Shown here: positions 1 through 6,827 of the stretch, piece after piece
Numbering within the stretch: position 1 is the stretch's first letter
How the letters are laid out: every line of letters starts with the position of its first letter
From: Pseudomonadota bacterium
Lineage (GTDB): Bacteria; Pseudomonadota; Alphaproteobacteria; Rhizobiales; Beijerinckiaceae
Assembly: GCA_023450615.1 (NCBI GenBank)
Contig: JAEXGT010000062.1
Coordinates: forward strand, 1 to 43,283
Direction: 5' to 3'
Length of the DNA: 43,283 nt
Translations under genes and position numbers: made by a program
The notes under the pieces: generated by a model
Databases searched by the model: none
Told to the model about the DNA's origin: nothing
What the model saw: the letters and a program-made list of their open reading frames with translations, nothing else

Positions 1-2
1 TC

Positions 3-452
3 AACGCCACCATCGAGGCGGCCCGCGCGGGCGAAGCCGGCAAGGGCTTTGCGGTGGTGGCCACCGAGGTGAAGGAGCTGGCCTCGCAGACGGCCAAGGC
101 GACCGAGGAGATCTCGGCGCAGATCTCGTCGGTGCAGCAGGCGACGCAGGAGACGGTAGTGGCGATCCAGGAGATTGCCCGCACGATCACCGAGATGAGC
201 CAGATCTCGACCTCGATTGCCGCCGCGATGGAGGAGCAGGGCGCGGCCACCGCCGAGATCGCGCGCAATGTGCAGGAAGCGGCGCGGGTGACGGAAACGG
301 CGTCGGAGAACATCGTGGAGCTTCAGAAGGGCGCCGGGGAGACGGGCGCGGCGGCGTCCCAGGTTCTGGGGGCGGCGCAGGAGCTGGCCCGCCACTCCAC
401 CGATCTCGACACCGAGGTCAACGGCTTCCTCGCCCGCGTCAAAGCCGCCTGA
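3..452 (+). CDS. Methyl-accepting chemotaxis protein, C-terminal part (cut by window start)
   Basis: The reading frame is open from base 3 to the TGA at 450-452, so about 149 residues of the C-terminal end of a chemoreceptor are present. It begins inside the conserved hairpin tip (NATIEAARAGEAGKGFAVVA), which contacts CheA and CheW, and continues down the returning coiled-coil helix of the signalling domain. The protein ends in FLARVKAA and has no CheR-tethering pentapeptide. The first GTG at base 54 is internal and is not a start. The sequence is nearly the same as the end of the next receptor gene. A strong terminator follows at 482-518. The ligand cannot be judged because the sensory part lies outside the window. 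Confidence 0.93.
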   Translation, partial: NATIEAARAGEAGKGFAVVATEVKELASQTAKATEEISAQISSVQQATQETVVAIQEIARTITEMSQISTSIAAAMEEQGAATAEIARNVQEAARVTETASENIVELQKGAGETGAAASQVLGAAQELARHSTDLDTEVNGFLARVKAA

Positions 453-481
453 GCCAAAACACCGTCACGACGATGATTGCG

Positions 482-518
482 AAAGGCGAGATGGGCGTTT
501 GCTCATCTCGCCTTTTTT
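482..518 (+). terminator. Rho-independent terminator after the first chemoreceptor gene
   Basis: Arms AAAGGCGAGATG (482-493) and CATCTCGCCTTT (starting at 504) pair perfectly around a loop of about ten bases and run into six T. It lies about 30 bases after the receptor stop codon. It also shows that the upstream in-frame extension of the second receptor (from 473) is not coding, because that extension would start inside this element. Confidence 0.85.
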
Positions 519-628
519 CAGTTCCGTCTGCTCCTTCGGATTGCAAGTTCCGCGCAAGCCATCCCGATTATTTCTGGTGCGCTGCGTGTGCACATCCAGC
601 AGCACTGGGGAGGCCAGAGGAACAATCC

Positions 629-2299
629 ATGAAAATCAAAACAAAGCTGTTTGCGCTCGTTTCCGCGTTGAGCTTGCTTGCAGCAATCATCGCGGGTGTC
701 GGCATCTATACCATACGGACTTACGACAAGGCCGTCGACGACGTGAGAGGTTCAGCCCTTCGCGCGCTCTACGCCGAGCGTCTCAACCGTCTGGTGACGC
801 ATGTGGTTATGGAATCCCGTGGCATCTATGCTTCGAAGAGCAATGCGGAAGCCAAGAAGTTCGGAGAAGGCTCGCTGGCGGCGCTCAAGGAAATCGACGC
901 CCTCCTCGCGAAATGGAAACCCCTTCTCCCCGAAGAGGAAAAGCCCGTCTTCGAAGCGCTCGTCAAAGATGCTGCCGCCTTCAAAGCGTTTCGAACGGAA
1001 ACCGTTCGGCTCGGCAACGAGGTGTCTCCGGAAGCCGCAAATGCCCAAGGCAACACGGACGCCAACCGTGCCAACCGTAAGGACTTCCAGACACGCATCG
1101 ACGAGTTCATGCATCGCGGCAACGAGAAAATATATCAGATCGCCGAGGAAGCGAGCCTCCTCTACAGCAGCATGCTGAATCTCCTGATATCTCTGGCAGC
1201 CGGCGGCGCTCTCATCGCCCTCCTGCTCGGCTGGCTTATCGGCAGCCGGCAGATCGCCAGTCCGCTCCAGGTTTTGACGGCAGCCATCCAGAAGCTCGCA
1301 TCAGGCGACTACAACCTGCCTCAGATGAAGCCCAGCCGCGATGAAATCGGCGATATCTGGAAGGCGACGCAGGTCTTCGCCAGCGCTATGCAGGAAGCCG
1401 AGAAGCTCCGCGAAGAGCAAGCCTTGGCGGAAAGCCAGATGGCCGAGAAGCGCAAGGCGGAGATGGCTGCTCTTGCTCAGCAATTCGAGCGCAGCGTGGG
1501 CGGCCTCGTGCAGCACCTCTCTTCATCGGCAAGCGAGATGGAGGAAACCGCACGGTCCATGTCGGCGGTAGCCAACCAGACGACCAGCCAGTCCATGACG
1601 GTTTCGTCGGCTGCGCAGCAGGCCTCAGCCAACGTTCAGACGGTTGCCGCGGCGACGGAGGAGCTCTCCATCTCCATTCGCGAGATCACAGGCCAGGTCA
1701 CGCAATCCTCCAGGATTGCAGACAAGGCTGTGGAAGGCGCGCAACGTACGAACATGACGGTTCAGGAACTGGCGACCACGGCTGAGAAGATCGGCAACGT
1801 CGTTCAGCTCATCAACAACATTGCGGGTCAAACCAACCTGCTGGCTCTGAACGCCACGATCGAGGCGGCCCGTGCAGGCGAAGCGGGCAAAGGCTTCGCC
1901 GTGGTCGCATCGGAAGTGAAGGATCTCGCCAGCCAGACGGCCAAGGCGACGGAGGAGATTTCACAGCAGATCACCTCCGTGCAGAACGCGACGAAGGAGA
2001 CGGTGGAAGCCATTCAGGAGATCGCTCGGACGATCAACGAAATGTCTCAGATCTCCGTATCGATTGCCGCGGCCATGGAAGAGCAAGGCGCAGCAACCGC
2101 TGAAATCGCCCGCAACGTGCAGGAAGCGGCACGAGGCACGGAAGCTGTCACAGGCAATATCGTCGACGTGCAGAAGGGCGCTGGAGACACAGGAGCCGCC
2201 GCCACTCAAGTGCTCGGTGCCGCGCAGGAACTCGCCAAGCGCTCCGGCGAACTCGGAACTGAAGTCTCTCTCTTCCTGAATGAGGTCAGAGCGGCATAA
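629..2299 (+). CDS. Methyl-accepting chemotaxis protein
   Basis: A 556-residue transmembrane chemoreceptor that signals to CheA/CheW. Membrane segment 1 is at about residues 7-29, a periplasmic helical sensor of about 150 residues follows, and membrane segment 2 is at about 184-206. A HAMP linker lies at about 207-260, followed by the coiled-coil signalling domain with hairpin tip NLLALNATIEAARAGEAGKG at about residues 401-420. The sensor looks like a four-helix bundle, but I cannot name a ligand. I chose the ATG at 629 because it has AGAGGAAC just upstream and directly opens a signal-anchor sequence; an upstream GTG-type start at 473 would overlap a terminator. The protein ends LFLNEVRAA with no CheR-tethering pentapeptide. 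The last 150 residues nearly duplicate the previous receptor. Confidence 0.95.
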   Translation: MKIKTKLFALVSALSLLAAIIAGVGIYTIRTYDKAVDDVRGSALRALYAERLNRLVTHVVMESRGIYASKSNAEAKKFGEGSLAALKEIDALLAKWKPLLPEEEKPVFEALVKDAAAFKAFRTETVRLGNEVSPEAANAQGNTDANRANRKDFQTRIDEFMHRGNEKIYQIAEEASLLYSSMLNLLISLAAGGALIALLLGWLIGSRQIASPLQVLTAAIQKLASGDYNLPQMKPSRDEIGDIWKATQVFASAMQEAEKLREEQALAESQMAEKRKAEMAALAQQFERSVGGLVQHLSSSASEMEETARSMSAVANQTTSQSMTVSSAAQQASANVQTVAAATEELSISIREITGQVTQSSRIADKAVEGAQRTNMTVQELATTAEKIGNVVQLINNIAGQTNLLALNATIEAARAGEAGKGFAVVASEVKDLASQTAKATEEISQQITSVQNATKETVEAIQEIARTINEMSQISVSIAAAMEEQGAATAEIARNVQEAARGTEAVTGNIVDVQKGAGDTGAAATQVLGAAQELAKRSGELGTEVSLFLNEVRAA

Positions 2300-2309
2300 G
2301 GCGCTCTGA
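2286..2309 (+). terminator. Possible terminator hairpin over the chemoreceptor stop codon
   Basis: TCAGAGCG (2286-2293) and CGCTCTGA (2302-2309) form an 8-bp stem with an 8-base loop that includes the TAA stop. No T-run follows, so a factor-independent terminator is doubtful. A second, wider dyad (GGAAGCGG 2335-2342 with CCGCTTCC 2369-2376) lies just downstream. Either could be an RNA 3'-end structure. Confidence 0.35.
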
Positions 2310-2537
2310 CATAGGATGGACATTGAATGAAGATGGAAGCGGAGCTCCCGGATCACCCGCAGAGAGCCCCGCTTCCAAGTGCCTGAAACCATGACGGGAG
2401 ACGTATTCCTGCCGGATCGCGCAAGGTGAACTTCGTTCCGCGTGGATCGGGAAGTTTACGGAGAATATACGAAAATCTCAGCTTTAGTGTGTGAGATACA
2501 ACGACAACCATTTCTGATTCGCTTGGCGGACGCTGCT

Positions 2538-3140
2538 ATGATCACTCGGTTTGAGAAGACATTGGAACAGGTAGCGCGCGAAGGCGCCCTGAACACGGAC
2601 AGCGCAGCGATCGAAAGCCGCGCGCAAAAGGTGCGGCGCCTGGAAGAGATCATCCGCGCCAAGGAGGTGAAAGGCGATCGCATCGTGATCGGAATCGGCG
2701 CGGCCCTCGTGGTGTTCGCCATGGCGCTTCCCGTTTATGCCTCTTTCGTACGCGAAACCTCCTTTTACCTCCCAAGCACCAGTGCCACGGCTCCGACACG
2801 CGACAGCCTTGCTGCAGACAAGCTGCAACTCTCATCCTTGTCGGATACAGCCGCAATCAAGCGGGAAAACGTCTCTGTCCGTTCAACGGAGCGCAGCAGG
2901 CAATCTGGCGCCAGCCGTCAAGATCCGAGCGCAACCCCATTTGCCCGCTATTTCATCCATCACGCGACGGCAACATCCGCGCTGATCGAGGGACCGAACG
3001 GCTTGTGGTGGGTGACGCCCGGCATGAAGGTTCCGGGCATCGGGCAGATCCTGTCCATTGAACGCTCCGATGCCGGATGGGCCGTCGTCACCTCGGAGAC
3101 GACGATCACCGAGGCCATCGCCAGAAACGCGACGAACTGA
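2538..3140 (+). CDS. Single-pass membrane protein of unknown function beside the flagellar cluster
   Basis: About 200 residues: a short cytoplasmic helical region (1-46), one membrane segment at about 48-69 (IVIGIGAALVVFAMALPVYA), a Ser/Thr/Ala-rich low-complexity linker (about 75-130), and a compact C-terminal domain of about 55 residues with alternating hydrophobic stretches (ALIEGPNGLWWVTPGMKVPG). The C-terminal part looks like a small beta domain, loosely reminiscent of the periplasmic domains of GspC/PilP proteins, but this is inference. The start is uncertain. The ATG at 2538 opens a plausible amphipathic N-terminus with GGCGGA upstream. An in-frame GTG at 2442 would add 32 residues, but it spans an AT-rich stretch that looks more like a promoter. 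It converges on the DUF1217 gene. Confidence 0.7.
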   Translation: MITRFEKTLEQVAREGALNTDSAAIESRAQKVRRLEEIIRAKEVKGDRIVIGIGAALVVFAMALPVYASFVRETSFYLPSTSATAPTRDSLAADKLQLSSLSDTAAIKRENVSVRSTERSRQSGASRQDPSATPFARYFIHHATATSALIEGPNGLWWVTPGMKVPGIGQILSIERSDAGWAVVTSETTITEAIARNATN

Positions 3141-3159
3141 GGCCGGAGAACCCGGCCTC
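3139..3159. terminator. Shared terminator between convergent genes
   Basis: GAGGCCGG (3139-3146) and CCGGCCTC (3152-3159) pair perfectly with a 5-base loop, in the 27-base gap between the stops of two convergent genes. On the plus strand it is followed by TACTTGTTTTA. It probably serves both directions; the T-run is weak on the minus strand. Confidence 0.65.
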
Positions 3160-3167
3160 TACTTGTT

Positions 3168-3953
3168 TTAAGACCCGCCAAGCCTCAGCTTGGCGATGCT
3201 CATCATGAGATCGACGCTCATGCCCTGATCGTAGGATTGATTGAAGAGGCTGAGCACAGGCGCAACCGATGAAGCGGATGGGTTGTTCATCTCCCACATG
3301 ACGTTGAAGCGTTGGATCAGCTTGTCCACCTTCTTCGGATCCTGAAAATCCTTCACGTTGAGAACCTTCTCCAGGTTGCGCACCTGAATGTCGATATCGG
3401 CCCTCGATGATTCCTTAGGAATATTGAATGTCGTTTGCACGAACTGAAGGATCGCCTTGTCGGCGAGAATGCTCATCGATGACTTGATGGATGACGCCTT
3501 GCGCTTGAAGTAGAGAGCTAAACGAACGCCCTCGTCATTCGCACCTTCCTTCTGCTCAAGAGTCTGTTGGACATACTTCTCCACCGTCTCGGTCGTGGCG
3601 CTGGCTGCCGAGGTCGCTTCAGCCCCCTTCCCTGCAAAGTCGAACGCTTTCGCGAATTCCTTGTAGAGCGGGTTGCTCATCTTGTTCGCCATGCTTGTAG
3701 GGCTGGTGACGCCCTCCTGAAGCAGCTTCTTGAAGAGCGCCTTGCCATAAGCCATGTCCTCGAGCCCATAAGCTTTCATGGCATATTTGAAGACCCGGTC
3801 GTTCTTGATGAACTCATCGATCGTTTTGATCGTCTTGATGGTCTTGTTGTAGTATTCCGTCTCACGCTTCACGGTAGCGTCGTTCTCGATCAGCGCCTTG
3901 GTGCGCGCGAGATTGCTCGTGACGATCTGGTACCGGGTTGAGGTGCTGACCAT
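3168..3953 (-). CDS. DUF1217 family protein (flagellar-associated, function unknown)
   Basis: A 261-residue, largely helical protein without a signal peptide or membrane segment. The opening (STSTRYQIVTSNLARTK), the charged helices after it and the overall length match DUF1217 proteins, which I know as members of flagellar gene clusters in Alphaproteobacteria without an assigned biochemical role. The start ATG at 3953 has GAAGG six bases upstream. It lies downstream of flagellin and the small exported protein on the same strand, with a 38-base gap, so it may be expressed from the flagellin promoter by readthrough. Assignment to the family is from pattern memory. Confidence 0.75.
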   Translation of the reverse strand: MVSTSTRYQIVTSNLARTKALIENDATVKRETEYYNKTIKTIKTIDEFIKNDRVFKYAMKAYGLEDMAYGKALFKKLLQEGVTSPTSMANKMSNPLYKEFAKAFDFAGKGAEATSAASATTETVEKYVQQTLEQKEGANDEGVRLALYFKRKASSIKSSMSILADKAILQFVQTTFNIPKESSRADIDIQVRNLEKVLNVKDFQDPKKVDKLIQRFNVMWEMNNPSASSVAPVLSLFNQSYDQGMSVDLMMSIAKLRLGGS

Positions 3954-3991
3954 GATAAACCTTCAAGCAAATAGAGGCCGGTGCTCTGCCT

Positions 3992-4591
3992 TCAGCGCAA
4001 CAGGGGCGAGTCGGCCTTCGCTCGACTAGCTATATCCCCGCAATCCTGCCTGAACCTTTCAGCGACGGCCTTCGTATCGACCGTATCGAATTGGAACTCG
4101 GAACGCTTCGTTTCATAGCGGAAATTCGACAGCTCGATGACGAGCGTTCTGGCCTCCGTCAATCGGTCTAGGAAGGCTGCGACCTGCTCAGCATCCGCCA
4201 TCTGCCCTGCTCTTTCACGATAGCGCCAGTAAGCGAACTCAGGGCCACTATCGTCAAACCAATAGACCGTGCTGCGACCCTGGGGAGTGCTGCGACCCAG
4301 ATAATTTTTCTGAGAAACCGTTGCTGTCAAAGACACGGATTCCGACCTGTCTTCGCTTGGCGAGAAGCGGGCGCAAGTCAGCCATAGGAGAGCATTGTCG
4401 TCTCCACGCAAGCGCGCAAAAGCGGCCTGGGGCCGCCCCTCCGGATCGTGCCGGAGAACGTAGTCCCACGATCCGATCCACGTGGCGAAGGCTTGGGCAG
4501 GCCCAGCGGCATAGAATCCTGCAGCGCAAAGCACCAGGACAAGACAGAGAACGGCATGTGCTGAAAATGAAGATGACGGCTGGCTACTCAT
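3992..4591 (-). CDS. Small exported protein of unknown function
   Basis: About 199 residues. The N-terminus is a signal peptide (hydrophobic core AVLCLVLVLCAAGFYAAG, probable cleavage after AQA at about residue 33). The mature part starts ATWIGSWDYVLRHDPEGRPQ and has a pattern of short strands with WLTCAR in the middle, which suggests a small secreted beta protein. I do not recognise the family. The ATG at 4591 is preferred because a G-run lies nine bases upstream and the signal peptide follows at once; a longer frame starting at 4657 would overlap the end of flagellin. It sits immediately behind the flagellin terminator hairpin with no room for a full separate promoter, so its expression probably depends on readthrough. 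Confidence 0.7.
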   Translation of the reverse strand: MSSQPSSSFSAHAVLCLVLVLCAAGFYAAGPAQAFATWIGSWDYVLRHDPEGRPQAAFARLRGDDNALLWLTCARFSPSEDRSESVSLTATVSQKNYLGRSTPQGRSTVYWFDDSGPEFAYWRYRERAGQMADAEQVAAFLDRLTEARTLVIELSNFRYETKRSEFQFDTVDTKAVAERFRQDCGDIASRAKADSPLLR

Positions 4592-4606
4592 GGCCGCATG
4601 CCCCCC

Positions 4607-4640
4607 AAAAAAGAAGCCTCGCCCTTTGCAAGGCGAGGCT
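4607..4640 (-). terminator. Rho-independent terminator of flagellin
   Basis: Read on the minus strand, AGCCTCGCC (4640-4632) pairs with GGCGAGGCT (4623-4615) around an 8-base loop and is followed by TCTTTTTTG. It lies 25 bases after the flagellin stop codon and just upstream of the start of the next gene on the same strand. Confidence 0.85.
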
Positions 4641-4664
4641 CCTGTCAGTCCGCCCAAAAAACTC

Positions 4665-5525
4665 TTACTGGAAGAGCTTCAGGATCATCTGGCTGTTCTG
4701 GTTCGCCATCGAGAGAGCCTGCACGCCGAGCTGCTGCTGGGTCTGCAGAGCCTGGTTGCGGGTCGAAGCCTCGTTCATGTCAGCGTCGATGAAGCTGCTG
4801 ACGCCAGCGCTCAGCGAGTCGGACAGAACGCCGATGAACTCTTCCTGAGTCTCGAGCAGGGCCTTGTTGGCGCCGAGCATCGAGGAACCCTTCGTGACAG
4901 CGCTGATCGCAGTATCAACTGTCACCAGAGCAGCTGCAAGGGCAGCGGCATCGGCCGCGCTGATGTCGATAATGCCAACAGCACCAAGCAGCCCTGCGCC
5001 AGCGGCCGGAGTCGTAGGATCGGTGAACAGGATCGTGTCTGCGGTGCTGATCGACAGCGTTCCGACCTTGTTGTTAACGCCATCATACGACGTCACGAGC
5101 GAAACCGTTCCAGCTGCACCCGAAAGCCAGTTCTGGCCATTGAAGGATGCCGACGCCGCAGCGCTCTTCATACCTTCGATGTTCGCCTTGAACTCTTCCT
5201 GGATCTTTGCCAGATCAGCGCCCGGCTGGCTGGCGGCAACAAGTCCGGCCTTCATCTTGTTGAGATAGGTCAGAGACTTGTCCATAGCGGACGTGAAGGT
5301 GTTGATCATCGCCTTGGACTGACCGATGGAGTCCTTCACAGCGCTGAGAGCGCCGTTGTCGGACTTCATCTGCGTTGCAATCGACCAGTAGGAAGCGTTG
5401 TGCGAAGCCTCGCCAACGCGCAGACCCGTCGAGATCTGGCTCTGGTTCTTGTTCATGGCGGTCTGCGTGGCCTTCAGAGCCTGCAGAGCGGTCATGGCGG
5501 AGAGATTGGTATTGATCGAAGACAT
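4665..5525 (-). CDS. Flagellin
   Basis: The filament subunit, 286 residues. The N-terminal D0/D1 region is typical (MSSINTNLSAMTALQALK, then ISTGLRVGEASHNASYWSIA), as is the C-terminal helix (QQQLGVQALSMANQNSQMIL). The variable middle (about residues 130-200) is short and rich in Ala, Thr and Asp, so there is little outer D2/D3 domain; this size is common in Alphaproteobacteria. The start ATG has AAGGAAG six bases upstream. It is the only flagellin in the window and sits between its own terminator and a long regulatory region. FlaF and FlbT, encoded at 13686-14452, are its expected secretion partner and translational regulator. Confidence 0.97.
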   Translation of the reverse strand: MSSINTNLSAMTALQALKATQTAMNKNQSQISTGLRVGEASHNASYWSIATQMKSDNGALSAVKDSIGQSKAMINTFTSAMDKSLTYLNKMKAGLVAASQPGADLAKIQEEFKANIEGMKSAAASASFNGQNWLSGAAGTVSLVTSYDGVNNKVGTLSISTADTILFTDPTTPAAGAGLLGAVGIIDISAADAAALAAALVTVDTAISAVTKGSSMLGANKALLETQEEFIGVLSDSLSAGVSSFIDADMNEASTRNQALQTQQQLGVQALSMANQNSQMILKLFQ

Positions 5526-5562
5526 GTGCTTCTTCCTTGAATGATGTGATTGTTCAGGGAAT

Positions 5563-5579
5563 GTCGGACTCTAACCGAC
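5563..5579 (-). promoter_or_regulatory. Hairpin near the flagellin ribosome binding site
   Basis: GTCGG (5563-5567) and CCGAC (5575-5579) pair around a 7-base loop. The hairpin lies about 38 bases upstream of the flagellin ATG in the predicted leader RNA. It may influence translation together with the element at 5581-5623; this is inference. Confidence 0.4.
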
Positions 5580-5580
5580 C

Positions 5581-5623
5581 CAGCGGAGGGGCATCATGCC
5601 TCGAGGAAGAACTCGATCCGCTG
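5581..5623 (-). promoter_or_regulatory. Three-way-junction structure in the flagellin leader
   Basis: An outer 7-bp stem (CAGCGGA 5581-5587 with TCCGCTG 5617-5623) encloses two complete hairpins: GGCA/TGCC (5590-5593, 5597-5600) and TCGAG/CTCGA (5601-5605, 5612-5616). All stems pair perfectly. The element lies 56-98 bases upstream of the flagellin start on the transcript. Known biology: in Caulobacter, FlbT acts on the flagellin mRNA leader. That this element is the FlbT target here is inference. Confidence 0.5.
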
Positions 5624-5659
5624 CTCACATGACATCCGGGCTCAACCGGTAAAATGGAG

Positions 5660-5672
5660 TGGCATCATGCCA
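5660..5672. promoter_or_regulatory. 13-bp dyad upstream of flagellin
   Basis: TGGCATCATGCCA is symmetric around one central base. The inner 11 bases GGCATCATGCC recur exactly at 5590-5600, 71 bases away. It could be a DNA operator or an RNA hairpin in the leader. Confidence 0.45.
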
Positions 5673-5752
5673 TGCTCTTCAAAACGAGAGCCTCCATAGT
5701 GCTTGCTCGATGCATGAGCCGTTTTTGATGGCCCGCAGCATTCGTGAGTTCA

Positions 5753-5781
5753 TTTATGCTCGCGCCATTCCCAATGGTCAA
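5753..5781 (-). promoter_or_regulatory. Candidate sigma-70-like flagellin promoter
   Basis: On the minus strand TTGACC (5781-5776) and CATAAA (5758-5753) are separated by 17 bases. The -35 differs from consensus at one position and the -10 at two. It would start transcription near 5746 and give a flagellin leader of about 220 bases. I saw no convincing sigma-54 or sigma-28 promoter instead. Confidence 0.4.
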
Positions 5782-5816
5782 GCGCCAATTTCAAGTAAAT
5801 GCAAAAAATTTATTAT

Positions 5817-5832
5817 TTAATCCCTTGTTAAC
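5817..5832. promoter_or_regulatory. CtrA-binding site
   Basis: TTAATCCCTTGTTAAC is a perfect TTAA-N7-TTAAC, the consensus of the alphaproteobacterial cell-cycle regulator CtrA. It lies 36 bases upstream of the -35 of the candidate flagellin promoter, a position suitable for activation, and 141 bases beyond the cheR stop. Confidence 0.65.
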
Positions 5833-5846
5833 CATACTATTCGCGC

Positions 5847-5888
5847 AAGCACGAAAAGCTCCCGCAGAAGAGGGAGCTTTTCGTGCTT
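5847..5888. terminator. Bidirectional terminator-like hairpin after cheR
   Basis: Two perfect 17-base arms (5847-5863 and 5872-5888) surround an 8-base loop. The GC core GCTCCC/GGGAGC is flanked by AAAA and TTTT, so both strands show a terminator signature. It lies 85 bases downstream of cheR and most likely ends the flgF-cheR operon, insulating the flagellin promoter. Confidence 0.7.
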
Positions 5889-5972
5889 GATGCCGTCTCA
5901 GTGGGCGGCGATGCTCATCGTGCAGCCCTGTTCAGGCGCGTTGCCTGTCGGGCCTAATGCAAATTCAATGTA

Positions 5973-6827
5973 TCAGCGCGTTCCTGTCAGTACGGAGCTG
6001 TTGGTGACATTCGTGACTGGTGACTTCGAGTACAAACCCCGATAGGCCGGATCCAGCGACAAGGCGTCCGTGATGCCGAGAATCGTCTCAGATGCGCCCA
6101 GAACAAGGCTTGCATCAGGAGCCATCAGCTGCGCGATCCGGCGCAGCACATTCGCCTTCAACTGCGTGTCGAAATAGATAAGCACGTTGCGGCAATAGAT
6201 GATGTCGAATTGCCCGAGGCGGCTGAAATCGTCGATCAGGTTCAGATACCGGAAATCCACCATGGAGCGGATCTCGGGCGCGATCTGCCACTGGTCGCCT
6301 TTCTGCGCGAAGTACTTGACCAGAAGTCTCACCGGCAGGCCACGCTGGACTTCGAACTGATTGTAGATTCCTGCCCTCGCCTTTTCCAGAACCTCATTCG
6401 AGATATCGGTCGCAATGATCTCCACATGCCAGCCAGGCATGCGGGTAGAGGCTTCCTTCAGCAGCATGGCGAGAGAATAAGGCTCTTGCCCCGTGGATGC
6501 TGCAGCACACCAGATTCTCAAGCGCCGGCTCGTCGCTCTTTCCTTGATGAACCTCGGTAGCAGAACATCCTGAAACAGGTCGAACGGCGCCTTGTCGCGG
6601 AAGAAGAACGTCTCGTTCGTCGTCATCGCTTCAATCGTTGCGTTCTCGAGAGCGCTCGAGCGCCCTGACTTGATTTCACGGATCAGGAGCGACAGGTTCT
6701 CGATTTTGAAGCGGGTGCAGACAGGAGCAAGCCTGCTTTCGACGAGATACCGCTTGTCGGCCGAGAGAGCCAAACCGGAACGTGCCTTGAGAAAAGCGCG
6801 AAGGGCTTCGAATTCGAGTTCGGTCAT
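5973..6827 (-). CDS. cheR: Chemotaxis protein methyltransferase CheR
   Basis: Transfers methyl groups from S-adenosylmethionine to receptor glutamates during adaptation. It is 284 residues, usual for the family: an N-terminal helical domain (about 1-70), the TTNETFFFRD motif at 69-78, an SAM-binding motif CAAASTGQEPYS at 107-118 and CRNVLIYFD at 212-220. The start ATG overlaps the cheB stop by four bases (ATGA), so the two adaptation enzymes are translationally coupled. It is the last gene of the operon that starts at flgF. The receptors in this window lack a CheR-tethering pentapeptide, so CheR would act without that docking. Confidence 0.96.
   Translation of the reverse strand: MTELEFEALRAFLKARSGLALSADKRYLVESRLAPVCTRFKIENLSLLIREIKSGRSSALENATIEAMTTNETFFFRDKAPFDLFQDVLLPRFIKERATSRRLRIWCAAASTGQEPYSLAMLLKEASTRMPGWHVEIIATDISNEVLEKARAGIYNQFEVQRGLPVRLLVKYFAQKGDQWQIAPEIRSMVDFRYLNLIDDFSRLGQFDIIYCRNVLIYFDTQLKANVLRRIAQLMAPDASLVLGASETILGITDALSLDPAYRGLYSKSPVTNVTNSSVLTGTR

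Larger units (their letters stand above)
5526..5972. promoter_or_regulatory. 447-bp flagellin control region
   Basis: This gene-free stretch lies between the cheR stop and the flagellin start. From the cheR side it holds about 84 bases with nothing I recognise (5889-5972), a 17-bp perfect hairpin (5847-5888), a CtrA box (5817-5832), a candidate promoter (5753-5781) and a leader of about 220 bases with several dyads (5563-5672). It is visibly richer in A and T between 5790 and 5840 than the surrounding coding DNA. Confidence 0.7.

Noticed and set aside
473..628. N-terminal extension of the second chemoreceptor (open frame from 473)
   Set aside because: It starts inside a rho-independent terminator, and its translation is Cys/Ser-rich without receptor features. 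The ATG at 629 has a good ribosome binding site and opens a signal anchor.
4590..5540. 316-codon open frame antisense to flagellin
   Set aside because: Flagellin on the other strand is unmistakable, and this frame crosses its terminator and start region.
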